NCBI GenBank assembly: GCA_013214545.1
Contig: JABSQB010000019.1
Span: 1 to 60,265, forward strand
DNA: 60,265 nt
Direction: 5' to 3'
DNA from: Henriciella sp.
GTDB lineage: Bacteria; Pseudomonadota; Alphaproteobacteria; Caulobacterales; Hyphomonadaceae
Shown here: one piece after another, positions 53,601-60,265 of the stretch
How positions within the stretch are numbered: the stretch's first letter is position 1
Layout of the letters: each line of letters opens with the position of its first letter
Notes under the pieces: generated by a model
Databases searched by the model: none
What the model was told of the DNA's origin: nothing
What the model saw: only the letters and a program-made list of their open reading frames with translations
Position numbers and translations under genes: made by a program

Positions 53601-54094
53601 GCCTGACCGACACCTTGTCTGGAGAAGGCGTCCTGTTCTCGCGCATCGAAGCGCCGATCACGATTGGCGGCGGTCGGTACGTGATCAATGGCGGCCGCGC
53701 GAGCGGACCGGCCTTGGGCCTGACGGTCAATGGCTGGATCGGTATGGATGGCAGCGGCATTGATCTTGACGGGGTTCTGGTGCCGAGCTTCGGCGTGAAC
53801 TCCGTCCTTGGCGGCGTGCCGATCATTGGTGATCTGATTGTCGGCCGGCAGGGGGAGGGCATCTTCTCGATTACCTATTCGGTCAGCGGCTCGCTCGAGA
53901 AAGCGCAAGTGGCGGTCAATCCGCTCTCGGCGGTGACGCCCGGCATTCTCCGCCGGATCTTCGAGAACCCGTCCGACACGTCGATCCCGGACGCGATCCC
54001 GGTTGATCCGAACCTCAAGCCTCCAACGCCGAAATTGCCCGATCTGCCGGACGAGGAAATCCTCGCCCCCACACCGGGCAGTGATGCAGGCTAA
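50657..54094 (+). CDS. Giant AsmA-like protein (DUF3971/AsmA2, YhdP type)
   Basis: A 1145-residue protein with one N-terminal membrane helix (about 9-32) and a very long beta-rich periplasmic part. LTLQWSPSERRMFVVADNLSMKD, a central DUF3971 region (AYWPVNLGRGARNYVSNQL) and a C-terminal AsmA2 domain (GGRYVINGGRASGPALGLTVNGWIGMDGSGIDLDG, in blocks) are the family marks, ending in a Pro-rich tail. AsmA-like proteins form grooves spanning the envelope and move phospholipids to the outer membrane. The start is a TTG with GGAG nine bases before. The TAA overlaps the tyrS stop in CTAA. Confidence 0.9.
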   Translation: MVRQTTKVIILEVFGVISLVLMAAIGILAFMLASGPVELGIFRDDVERAMTDARDGRAVTVERLTLQWSPSERRMFVVADNLSMKDEAGEEAGFASRAELTLDAGAIILGKVEVLEADLTQGWIEVKNVGPNLWTVAGDPMPEIRAAALPQTPQEWLDRINGVLTDVLVGLEVFSQTLSFEGLEFNDFDLRVLSEDGSEIGSIEAAAGKVQLLENDVSIQFAGDGQGMGLPEIFGISLDTFEGFQSLKAVLDVGVLPVTDLAGRLGVSGLEESDLRLGTSFNAELLREEGLQEVGLVASRNEGTLNLGDWAGDVTDIITSLVYRPQEDQIAVEFLQLASNRLSGRFEGEISNVLATNALRRVSLQAEEMTVDLTGLFEAPSEVRNVELEADLSDDFTIISVQSLGADVDTARLQASGEFDWSVEHEEGELPFTLDVTAELVGDISKQTFLAYWPVNLGRGARNYVSNQLMTANATEATAVVSIKPDSMQEGYLREEDLAVTFAFEDGSLQFLSDMPLIENAVGTGRVGGNSLDIRVISATYDDWVIQSGAVEFPAFNPRGENFIVTAYGSGPAVSILQQLSESRLKLQETTGFDPQRVSGDATASLRLSRPALSNVPLEDHILEVKGQIRDAGLLAAAGPFDIAEGNVNVDVTLERMILTGFGNLGTSPVQFTWRDSFNDDGAPADLSATAVITSDVLNVFGLVGRAFLTGEIPVEMQGKVGANGLQTGTFAFDLSDARIDVSEIDWVKPAGETARATLNYVGDLREQAAALRVTGESASLDGDLRLAADGRLQSLDLRRLFIQGTIDVAGRIARTGTGGFNIELNGAYLDISGFLSELGAVGGVGDGADGIDLTFAATVERLRLRRDLELIGSALSFELTRNGGFQTLRASGNTVAGATFIANLDNEGAGQPLAIELKTSDAGYLASAFFGVDFISGGILDLRGSLATENTPAQLRATVENTRLVNAPFFTQILSLASLRGLTDTLSGEGVLFSRIEAPITIGGGRYVINGGRASGPALGLTVNGWIGMDGSGIDLDGVLVPSFGVNSVLGGVPIIGDLIVGRQGEGIFSITYSVSGSLEKAQVAVNPLSAVTPGILRRIFENPSDTSIPDAIPVDPNLKPPTPKLPDLPDEEILAPTPGSDAG

Positions 54095-55344
54095 ACCGGT
54101 TTGACCAGTGCGATACGTTTCTTCCCGACCTGGACTTTGAACGCGTCGACCTCGGCGAGGATATCGTTCCAGGCATGGGTCTGATCCGCCGGGACTTTCT
54201 CATCATTCACGCGGACCGCGCCTTCGCCCATCTTTCGTCGCGCCTCACCATTTGAGGCGACCAGTTCGCCCGCCCGCAGCAGGGCGGTGGTGGTCGGGCC
54301 GTCGGCAAAGTCAGCCTTGGCGATCTCAAACGTTGGCAGATCAGCGGAAACGCCGCCGCCCGTGAACGCTTTGCCCGCTGCGGCTTCAGCTTCCTGCGCC
54401 GCTTGCGCGCCATGCAGCATGGTCGTTGCTGCGTTGGCGAGCGCGATTTTGGCCTGATTGATCTCCGCGCCTTCAAGCGCTTCCAGCTTGGCAATGTCCG
54501 CGAGCGGGATGTCAGTGAAAAGCTTCAGGAACCGGCCCACATCGGCGTCTTCAGTATTGCGCCAGAACTGCCAGTACTCGTATGGACTGCGCTTTTCCGC
54601 GTTCAGCCAGACGGCGCCATCGACAGTCTTACCCATCTTGGCGCCTGAGGCCGTGGTCAGCAGAGGGCTGGTCAATCCAAACCCCTGATTGCCGTCAGCT
54701 TTATGCATGAGATCCACACCGCCGAGAATATTGCCCCATTGGTCCGAGCCACCCATTTGCAGCATGCAGCCATGGCGCCGTGACAGCTCCAGGAAGTCAT
54801 AGGACTGGAGCAGGAGGTAGTTGAATTCCAGGAACGTGTAGGGCTGCTCATTGTCGAGACGCCGCGCAACCGTTTCCTGTTTCACCATCGTATTAACGGT
54901 GAAATATTTGCCGATGTCGCGCAGGAATTCGATATAGCCGAGCCGGTCCAGCCAGTCGGCATTGTTGACCATGATCGCATCGGTCGGACCTTCGCCAAAG
55001 GTCAGGTACTGGCTGTAGGCCTTTTTGACGCCTTCTGCATTCTTGGCGATCTGTTCTTCAGTCAGGATCGGACGAGACTTTTCCTTGTCGGTCGGGTCAC
55101 CAATCTTGGATGTGCCGCCGCCAATCAGAACAATCGGCTTGCCGCCCGCCTGTTGCAGGCGGCGCAGCATCATGATGCCGACCAGGTGTCCGACATGCGC
55201 GCTGTCAGCGGTTGGATCAATGCCGATATAAGCGATCGGAACGCCGGTAGAGCAATAAGCGTCCAGCTCCGCCACGTGCGTGGTCTGTTTGATGTAGCCG
55301 CGCTGATCCAGCGTGCGAAGGAAATCGGATTTGTACTCGCTCAT
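54091..55344 (-). CDS. tyrS: Tyrosyl-tRNA synthetase
   Basis: A 417-residue class I synthetase. The HIGH-like signature is DPTADSAHVGH (43-53), the tyrosine pocket YLLLQSYDFLELSRRHGCMLQMGGSDQWGNI (blocks), the KMSKS-like loop is GAKMGKT, and an S4 tRNA-binding domain lies at the C-terminus (MGEGAVRVNDEKV). AAGGA nine bases ahead selects the ATG at 55344 over 55353. Single gene, convergent with the AsmA-like gene. Confidence 0.97.
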   Translation of the reverse strand: MSEYKSDFLRTLDQRGYIKQTTHVAELDAYCSTGVPIAYIGIDPTADSAHVGHLVGIMMLRRLQQAGGKPIVLIGGGTSKIGDPTDKEKSRPILTEEQIAKNAEGVKKAYSQYLTFGEGPTDAIMVNNADWLDRLGYIEFLRDIGKYFTVNTMVKQETVARRLDNEQPYTFLEFNYLLLQSYDFLELSRRHGCMLQMGGSDQWGNILGGVDLMHKADGNQGFGLTSPLLTTASGAKMGKTVDGAVWLNAEKRSPYEYWQFWRNTEDADVGRFLKLFTDIPLADIAKLEALEGAEINQAKIALANAATTMLHGAQAAQEAEAAAGKAFTGGGVSADLPTFEIAKADFADGPTTTALLRAGELVASNGEARRKMGEGAVRVNDEKVPADQTHAWNDILAEVDAFKVQVGKKRIALVKPV

Positions 55345-55444
55345 CACATTCATCCTTGGTGAAGCGGCGCGGTTAGCATGACTGGTGGGCTCTTAGAACA
55401 GAGGCAGGGCAGAAAAGCCAAATTTTTTAGGGCTGCCGCCGCGC

Positions 55445-56662
55445 TTATGCGTAGAGATGGAAGGGTGTGGAGGCTTCGCGCCAGGCGTCGAGATCGATCT
55501 TGAGCTGCTTGTCGAGATCTTCCGGAGTGGCGTCTGGATCATCGACCCAAAGTCGTAGTTCGTCCGAGCCGTTAATGATGTCGATCGCCGGATGGCCCTC
55601 AGTATACTCGTACTTGAAGTCCAGGCCGCGCCATAATTCATAGTCCGGATAGAGATTTCGGATGGCTTTGAAGGCCAATGCCGTCACCCGCCAGGACTTG
55701 AACACGTCCGGATTGAAGAAGGCCTTCTCGGCATGAATCTGAAATCCTTCGCAGAGCTTGCCAGCATGCTTGTGGAAGGTTGGTTCAAACCAGGCGGGAC
55801 GAAGCTTGCAGCCGGCCAGCCAATCCGGGGCGAGGCGCTGCATTTCTGCGATCAGGTCATTTGCATTGAGATCAGGTGCGCCGATGACTTCCAGCGCCCG
55901 GGTGGTGCCGCGCCCTTCAGACAGCGTTGCGCCCTCGACCATCACGGTGCCGCCATAGGCCCGGGCCATGTTGAGGCTGGCAGCATTCGGGCTGGGATTG
56001 ACCCAGGCGCGCGTTTGCTCCGGCCAGCCATAACCTGGCCCTTCATTCGGGCGATAGCCCGTCATCTCGATCACGCGATAGTCGACGTCGAGATTCTTGT
56101 GAGCGACATACCAGGCCCCAAGTTCGCCCATGGTCAGGCCATGCACCATCGGGAACTCAGCCGCGCCGACAAAGCTCTCCCAGCCCGGGCGGAGCGTCAG
56201 GCCATCAATTGGGCGACCGGCGGGATTGGGTCGATCCAGCACCCAGACGGATTTGCCGAGCCGCGCAGCTTCTTCGAGGACATAAACAAGCGTGGTCAGG
56301 TAAGTGTAGACCCGGCAGCCTAGGTCTTGCAGGTCATAGAGCACCACATCCAGCGGCTCGAACATGCGATCGGTCGGGCGGCGGTGCTCGCCATAAAGAG
56401 AGAAGATCGGGATGCCGAGATCGGGATCGAGATAATCGTCGGTCTCGATCATATTGTCCTGCTTGTCTCCGCGCATGCCGTGCTGCGGGCCGAGCGCGCA
56501 GGTGACGTTGACATCGTCGCGCGCTGCGAGGGCGTAGAGCGAGTGATCGAGCGCGGCTGTCACCGACGCCGGATGGCCGACCAGACCAATGCGCCGATCT
56601 GAAAGCTCAGCGCGCAGCGCATCCTCTTGCAGCAATCGATCGATCCCGAATTGTATGCTCAT
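55445..56662 (-). CDS. namZ: Exo-beta-N-acetylmuramidase family protein (DUF1343)
   Basis: A 405-residue DUF1343 protein: GLVGHPASVT, ALGPQHGMRGDKQDNM, GIPIFSLYGEHRRPT, DVVLYDLQDLGCRVYTYLTTL, VLDRPNPAGR, FPMVHGLTMGELGAWY and VEGATLSEGRGTTRALEVIGAP are the conserved blocks. NamZ of Bacillus cuts terminal MurNAc from wall fragments. Here no signal peptide is seen, so it probably works in the cytoplasm on recovered muropeptides, or leaves another way. It follows the DOMON-like gene by three bases. Confidence 0.88.
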   Translation of the reverse strand: MSIQFGIDRLLQEDALRAELSDRRIGLVGHPASVTAALDHSLYALAARDDVNVTCALGPQHGMRGDKQDNMIETDDYLDPDLGIPIFSLYGEHRRPTDRMFEPLDVVLYDLQDLGCRVYTYLTTLVYVLEEAARLGKSVWVLDRPNPAGRPIDGLTLRPGWESFVGAAEFPMVHGLTMGELGAWYVAHKNLDVDYRVIEMTGYRPNEGPGYGWPEQTRAWVNPSPNAASLNMARAYGGTVMVEGATLSEGRGTTRALEVIGAPDLNANDLIAEMQRLAPDWLAGCKLRPAWFEPTFHKHAGKLCEGFQIHAEKAFFNPDVFKSWRVTALAFKAIRNLYPDYELWRGLDFKYEYTEGHPAIDIINGSDELRLWVDDPDATPEDLDKQLKIDLDAWREASTPFHLYA

Positions 56663-56665
56663 GTC

Positions 56666-57193
56666 TTAGTCCAGTTTGATCTTGAAATTCTCGGCGGCGT
56701 GGAAGTCGGGTTTGTCGGTCGGTTGATGCAGTGCCCAATAGGAAAGGCCGCCCGTCTTGCTCTCAATCACAGCACTCGGCCCCAAACGCGCGGCCTCCCT
56801 CATCGGTAGCTCAGGCAAGTGAACGAACACGGATAAGGTTTCCAGAGTCTTTTCCGTCCGGATGATGGGGGCCGGACTGTCAAGATCTCGCCCGTCCTTG
56901 CGGTAGGCGGAGAAGGCATAGGCGGCCCAATCCCCGTTCGGTGCGAAGTTGAACTCATAATATGCGTCCGCGCCGTCCGGGCGCAGGAAAAGCTCGAAAC
57001 AAGTGTGCTGCCAAAGTTCGTCGCGGCGGGCGCCGCCGCTGCCGTCCGGCAGTGCAAGACTGGAGATATCTCCGCTCAGATCAATCCGCAGCTGCGCGCC
57101 GCTGCCCGCGCGAGCGATGGCGAAACAGACGCGATCGACATCCTGACTGGAATGCGCAGGGTGATGGAGCAGATGGATTGGGGTAACCGGCAT
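56666..57193 (-). CDS. DOMON-like domain protein
   Basis: A 175-residue beta-rich protein with the pattern LWQHTCFELFLRPDGADAYYEFNFAPNGDWAAYAFSAYR (read in blocks), which marks small DOMON-like carbohydrate-binding-type proteins of alphaproteobacteria; function unknown. No signal peptide is visible. It is in one unit with namZ, three bases upstream, which suggests a sugar-related role but does not show one. Confidence 0.78.
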   Translation of the reverse strand: MPVTPIHLLHHPAHSSQDVDRVCFAIARAGSGAQLRIDLSGDISSLALPDGSGGARRDELWQHTCFELFLRPDGADAYYEFNFAPNGDWAAYAFSAYRKDGRDLDSPAPIIRTEKTLETLSVFVHLPELPMREAARLGPSAVIESKTGGLSYWALHQPTDKPDFHAAENFKIKLD

Positions 57194-57262
57194 ACGCCCT
57201 CATCGCTAAACACAAGCTGTTTAGCTATCTGATTCAGGCTGAATTGTGGACTCGCGCGGCGA

Positions 57263-58018
57263 TCACCCTTGCGGTGTGTTGTCTTCGGGCTTGAGCGGCA
57301 GCGCGCGCGGGATAGGCGGTTTGCGGCTACCGGCTTTGGCCGCGGCGGCCTCGGCCTCACGACGCAGCTTCTCTTCATCTTCGACCAGACGGCGGTCGAC
57401 ATAAGCCGAGCAGATATCGATCAGATCGTCATGCTTGCCCTGGAAGAAGTGATTGGCGCCGGGAATGCTCTCGCGCTCAATGCTCTCACCCTTCTGGATG
57501 CGAACCTTGGTCAGCGCACGTTCGACATCAGCAGGTTTGGAGATCGCGTCCGCTTCGCCTGAAATGATCAGGCCTGAGGCTGGGCATGGCGCCAGGAAGC
57601 TCAGGTCATAATGGTTGGCTGGCGGAGCGATGGCCAGGAAGCCATCAATCTCAGGCCGGCGCATCAGCAGTTGCAAAGTGATCCAGGCACCAAAAGAGTA
57701 CCCGGCGCACCAGACATAGCGCGGGCTCTCAGACAGGTTCTCAACATAGTCGAGAACGAAAGCCGCATCTTCCAGTTCACCCACGCCCTGATCATAAACG
57801 CCCTGTGAGCGACCAACGCCGCGCGTATTGAAGCGCAGGACGCCAAAGCCTTTTTCCTCAAACATCTGATACAGGCGGATCGTGATCGGGTCCTGCATCG
57901 TGCCGCCCGCCCGCGGGTGCGGGTGAAGGATCAGCGCCAGTGACGCGCCTTCATATGGAGGGGGAGTGTAGCGGGCTTCGATCCGGCCCTGCGGGCCTTG
58001 AATGAGCATTTCTGCCAT
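57263..58018 (-). CDS. Alpha/beta hydrolase
   Basis: A 251-residue serine hydrolase: HPHPRAGGTMQDPI (oxyanion loop), FNTRGVGRSQG, the nucleophile elbow GYSFGAW, GEADAISKPADV with the acid and PGANHFFQGKHDDL with the catalytic His; a Lys/Ala/Glu-rich C-terminal tail (about 210-251) is extra. This is the short YfbB/CAC family of dienelactone-like hydrolases common in proteobacteria, substrate unknown. It is 69 bases upstream of the DOMON-like gene on the same strand. Confidence 0.86.
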   Translation of the reverse strand: MAEMLIQGPQGRIEARYTPPPYEGASLALILHPHPRAGGTMQDPITIRLYQMFEEKGFGVLRFNTRGVGRSQGVYDQGVGELEDAAFVLDYVENLSESPRYVWCAGYSFGAWITLQLLMRRPEIDGFLAIAPPANHYDLSFLAPCPASGLIISGEADAISKPADVERALTKVRIQKGESIERESIPGANHFFQGKHDDLIDICSAYVDRRLVEDEEKLRREAEAAAAKAGSRKPPIPRALPLKPEDNTPQG

Positions 58019-58127
58019 AACGGTTTCTCTCGCTTTGCGGCGCTGAATCTAAGTCGAGCGGCGGCTATAGCGAATCTCGGCAGGCAAATGCAAATTTTTC
58101 TGCAGGGCCGTAATGTGAAGCGGTGAT

Positions 58128-58397
58128 TCAGCCGTTTTGCAGCTTGTAGAACTCGCGCCGCAATTCGGTTTCTTCATCCGTCACGATGGTCTCGACAGCT
58201 TCCAGGCGCGATTTCAGGGCATTGATCTGCGCCTGCGACTCTTCGAGTTCTTGTTTCAAGCGCGAGATTTCTTCTGATTTGCGGGAGGGGCTGCGGCGAT
58301 GACGGCGTGGAGCACAGCCCCATTGGCCACCGCGACCTGAGAACATGATGAAGAAAAGCGGGATGATCATCCACCAGATCCAAGATGGTTCGCCCAT
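58128..58397 (-). CDS. PspB-like small membrane protein
   Basis: An 89-residue protein: one membrane helix (about 6-20, WIWWMIIPLFFIMFS), a basic stretch (RRHRRSPSRK) and a coiled coil with LKSRLEAVETIVTDEETELRREF (as LEAVETIVTD and ELRREFYKL). The C-terminal phrase resembles PspB of the phage-shock envelope response, but the basic linker and Trp-rich helix differ, and no pspA, pspC or pspF lies nearby. GAAGGAG stands before the ATG at 58397; a longer frame to 58640 overlaps the cysteine desulfurase and is rejected. Confidence 0.66.
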   Translation of the reverse strand: MGEPSWIWWMIIPLFFIMFSGRGGQWGCAPRRHRRSPSRKSEEISRLKQELEESQAQINALKSRLEAVETIVTDEETELRREFYKLQNG

Positions 58398-58421
58398 GGT
58401 TTTCTCCTTCTTGTTATTTAT

Positions 58422-58451
58422 TGAATATCGATAATGATCGGAAAAAGTCAA
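58422..58451 (-). promoter_or_regulatory. Predicted promoter of the PspB-like gene
   Basis: On the minus strand TTGACT (plus 58446-58451) is followed after 18 bases by TATTCA (plus 58422-58427), in an AT-rich island that contrasts with the GC-rich surroundings. It reads toward the ATG at 58397 with a very short leader. Confidence 0.35.
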
Positions 58452-58519
58452 GGATTGAACCCGAGATTTTCCCTGTCGATCATGGTTGAACTGGCGCTGA
58501 TCCCATATATCAGGCCGTG

Positions 58520-59653
58520 ATGATTTACGCCGACTATAATGCAACCGCGCCGGTGAGACCGGAGGCGAAAGCCGCCATGATGGCGTCGCTGGACGTGGGC
58601 GCCAATCCGTCCAGCGTGCACGGGCCCGGACGCGCGGCACGCAAACTGTTGGAGATCGCGCGCGCGCAAGTCGCGGTCGCCATTGGCGCGCGGGCGCAGG
58701 ATGTGATCTTCACCAGCGGCGGCACCGAAGCCAACGCCTTGGCAGTCAACGGTGTGGTGGCTCAGCTGGACGGCAAATGCACGCTTCTGGTGTCAGCGAT
58801 AGAGCACGAAGCGGTCATGAAGAATGCGGGATATGCCGGGGTGCCGGTCGAGACCGTTTATGTGACCACAGACGGTGTGCTCGATCTCGATTGGCTGCGG
58901 CAGCGTCTCGCCGATTGGGACGCAGAACGCGATGGAACGCCCGTGCTTGCGGTGATGATCGCGAATAATGAAACCGGTGTGGTTCAGCCGGTCGCCGAAG
59001 CTGCAACCCTGGTTCGGGAAGCGGGTGGGCTGACCCATTGCGATGCGGTGCAGGGGCTCGGCAAGATCATGGTCAATGTCAATTTGCTGGGCGTCGATTA
59101 TCTCGCGCTGTCGGCCCACAAGATTGGCGGACCGCAAGGTGTTGGTGCGCTTTGGGTGCGCAGCGGTGCGCCGCTGAAGCCGGTCCTGTTCGGAGGCGGG
59201 CAAGAGCGGTCCTTGCGCTCTGGCACAGAAAATCTCAGCGGGATTGCGGGCTTTGGCGCTGCCACCGAAGCCGCCATTCGCGATATGCCGAAACTGCAAA
59301 AGCTCGCCGCCGCGCGCGATGCGATGGAAGCGAAACTCGTTGCCGAGGCGGGAGTCACGGTCTTTGGAGCAGCTGCAGAGCGCCTGCCGCAGACCTCGAA
59401 CTTCGCTATTCCGGGATTTCGGGCCGAGACGCAGGTCATGGCAATGGATTTGGGCGGTGTGGCCGTGTCCTCCGGATCGGCTTGCTCAAGCGGCAAGGTC
59501 AAACGCTCGTTGGTGCTCTCTGCCATGGGCGTATCGGACGAGCTGTCCGACAGCGCGATCCGCGTCAGTTTCGGGTGGGACACTCAGCCCGCGGACTTTG
59601 ACGCCGTTGCTGAGGCGTGGCTGAGCGCCGCAAAACGCGCCCTCAAAAACTGA
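58520..59653 (+). CDS. Cysteine desulfurase (NifS/IscS type)
   Basis: A 377-residue class V aminotransferase that takes sulfur from cysteine for Fe-S clusters or thiolated tRNA. YADYNATAPVRPEAK and NPSSVHGPGRAARKLLE lead; FTSGGTEANALAV, the PLP lysine in LSAHKIGGPQG, LRSGTENLSGIAGFG and the sulfur-carrying Cys in SSGSACSSGKVKRS follow. The long SGSAC loop places it in group I. ATG 58520 follows a GTG at 58517. In alphaproteobacteria such a gene often precedes suf genes, but here an alcohol dehydrogenase follows after 87 bases. Confidence 0.93.
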   Translation: MIYADYNATAPVRPEAKAAMMASLDVGANPSSVHGPGRAARKLLEIARAQVAVAIGARAQDVIFTSGGTEANALAVNGVVAQLDGKCTLLVSAIEHEAVMKNAGYAGVPVETVYVTTDGVLDLDWLRQRLADWDAERDGTPVLAVMIANNETGVVQPVAEAATLVREAGGLTHCDAVQGLGKIMVNVNLLGVDYLALSAHKIGGPQGVGALWVRSGAPLKPVLFGGGQERSLRSGTENLSGIAGFGAATEAAIRDMPKLQKLAAARDAMEAKLVAEAGVTVFGAAAERLPQTSNFAIPGFRAETQVMAMDLGGVAVSSGSACSSGKVKRSLVLSAMGVSDELSDSAIRVSFGWDTQPADFDAVAEAWLSAAKRALKN

Positions 59654-59740
59654 CACCGTACCCGGCAAATCCAGACAAAGGGTTGAGATTCGTGCCTTAA
59701 AGGCGCTTACTGCACGCGTGGATCGTTTTGGGAGGACGAC

Positions 59741-60265
59741 ATGAAAACACGCGCAGCGGTGGCTTTTGAAGCCAAGCAACCTCTGGAAATCGTTGAGCTG
59801 GATCTCGAAGGACCGAAAGAGGGTGAAGTCCTGGTCGAGCTAATGGCGACGGGGATCTGTCACACGGATGCTTATACGCTTGATGGATTTGATTCAGAAG
59901 GCGTGTTTCCAAGCATTCTCGGGCATGAAGGCGCAGGGATCGTGCGAGAGGTTGGGGCCGGTGTTACCAGTGTGAAGGAGGGGGATCACGTGATCCCGCT
60001 CTACATCCCGGAGTGCCGCGAATGTAAAAGTTGTCTGTCGAGCAAAACAAATCTCTGCACGTCGATCCGTTCGACACAAGGCCAGGGCCTGATGCCGGAT
60101 GGAACGTCACGCTTTTCTTACAAAGGTAAACTGATCCACCACTATATGGGCTGCTCGACTTTTTCCAACTTCACGGTCCTTCCGGAAATTGCGGTTGCCA
60201 AAATCAGAGAAGACGCGCCGTTCGATAAGGTCTGCTATGTGGGATGCGGCGTGACCACGGGGGTT
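59741..60265 (+). CDS. frmA: S-(hydroxymethyl)glutathione dehydrogenase / class III alcohol dehydrogenase (3' end outside window)
   Basis: The first 175 codons of a zinc alcohol dehydrogenase. Catalytic zinc ligands Cys40 ([11 protein letters not shown]) and His62 (GHEGAGIV), and the structural zinc cysteines 92, 95, 98 and 106 ([16 protein letters not shown]), are present, and Gly-Cys-Gly-Val near the edge gives the third catalytic ligand. [22 protein letters not shown] is the class III pattern. It oxidises S-hydroxymethylglutathione, the glutathione adduct of formaldehyde. GGGAGG precedes the ATG. With one-carbon units made by the glycine cleavage genes, formaldehyde handling is a sensible partner function, though far apart here. 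Confidence 0.92.
   Translation, partial: MKTRAAVAFEAKQPLEIVELDLEGPKEGEVLVELMATGICHTDAYTLDGFDSEGVFPSILGHEGAGIVREVGAGVTSVKEGDHVIPLYIPECRECKSCLSSKTNLCTSIRSTQGQGLMPDGTSRFSYKGKLIHHYMGCSTFSNFTVLPEIAVAKIREDAPFDKVCYVGCGVTTGV

Overview
The window comes from an alphaproteobacterial chromosome. Its gene content best fits the Caulobacterales/Maricaulales, and the Hyphomonadaceae in particular. The evidence is a CcrM-type GANTC DNA methyltransferase, F0 ATP synthase genes without the F1 genes (including a separate b' subunit), a tandem glycine riboswitch on a split gcvPA/gcvPB operon, an RNase E with an acidic insertion in its S1 domain and a GWW tail, the block rne-amidase-mrcA-prfB, a bactofilin-M23 peptidase pair, and a class I PHA synthase. 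The sequence is moderately GC-rich and densely coded. I saw no IS element, prophage, CRISPR array, rRNA or tRNA. Species assignment is inference only.

Layout. 1-5.1 kb: the end of an OmpA-type protein, an Mpo1-like membrane protein, a haloalkane dehalogenase, a small four-cysteine secreted protein, an acyl-CoA dehydrogenase and a TadG-like von Willebrand protein. 5.2-10.3 kb: tandem glycine riboswitch, then gcvT-gcvH-(membrane protein)-gcvPA-gcvPB. 10.3-13.1 kb: two tandem OafA-type acyltransferases and a small membrane protein. 13.2-21.4 kb, minus strand: DUF721 protein, two thiol-disulfide lipoproteins, smc, then atpI-atpB-atpE-atpF'-atpF. 21.4-29.1 kb: mutY, oxidoreductase, radical SAM protein, sugar-type MFS transporter, ccrM behind a cluster of GANTC sites, a GNAT enzyme, a lysozyme-like exported protein and a secreted Pro/Gly repeat protein. 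29.1-39.4 kb: phaC, lipoprotein, aminotransferase-hom-glpX-recJ, an ornithine/lysine decarboxylase with a candidate small gene upstream, and a methyltransferase. 39.4-50.6 kb: rne, an allene-oxide-cyclase-barrel-like secreted protein, amidase, mrcA, prfB with its programmed frameshift, bactofilin and LmdC-like peptidase, and bcp. 50.6-60.3 kb: a very large AsmA-like protein, tyrS, namZ, a DOMON-like protein, an alpha/beta hydrolase, a PspB-like protein, a cysteine desulfurase and the start of a class III alcohol dehydrogenase.

Together these genes serve housekeeping: glycine catabolism and one-carbon supply, the proton channel of ATP synthase, chromosome structure and methylation, threonine/methionine synthesis, RNA decay, and above all cell-wall growth and remodelling (amidase, PBP1A, bactofilin plus M23 endopeptidase, NamZ, lysozyme-like protein). 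No gene cluster here looks like an undescribed defence or biosynthetic system. The least explained items are the secreted protein with two copies of a 33-residue motif whose protein sequence is kept while its codons have diverged (28.7 kb), the duplicated DsbA-like lipoproteins beside smc, the secreted barrel protein inside the rne-amidase block, and a 47-codon candidate gene at 38.2 kb.
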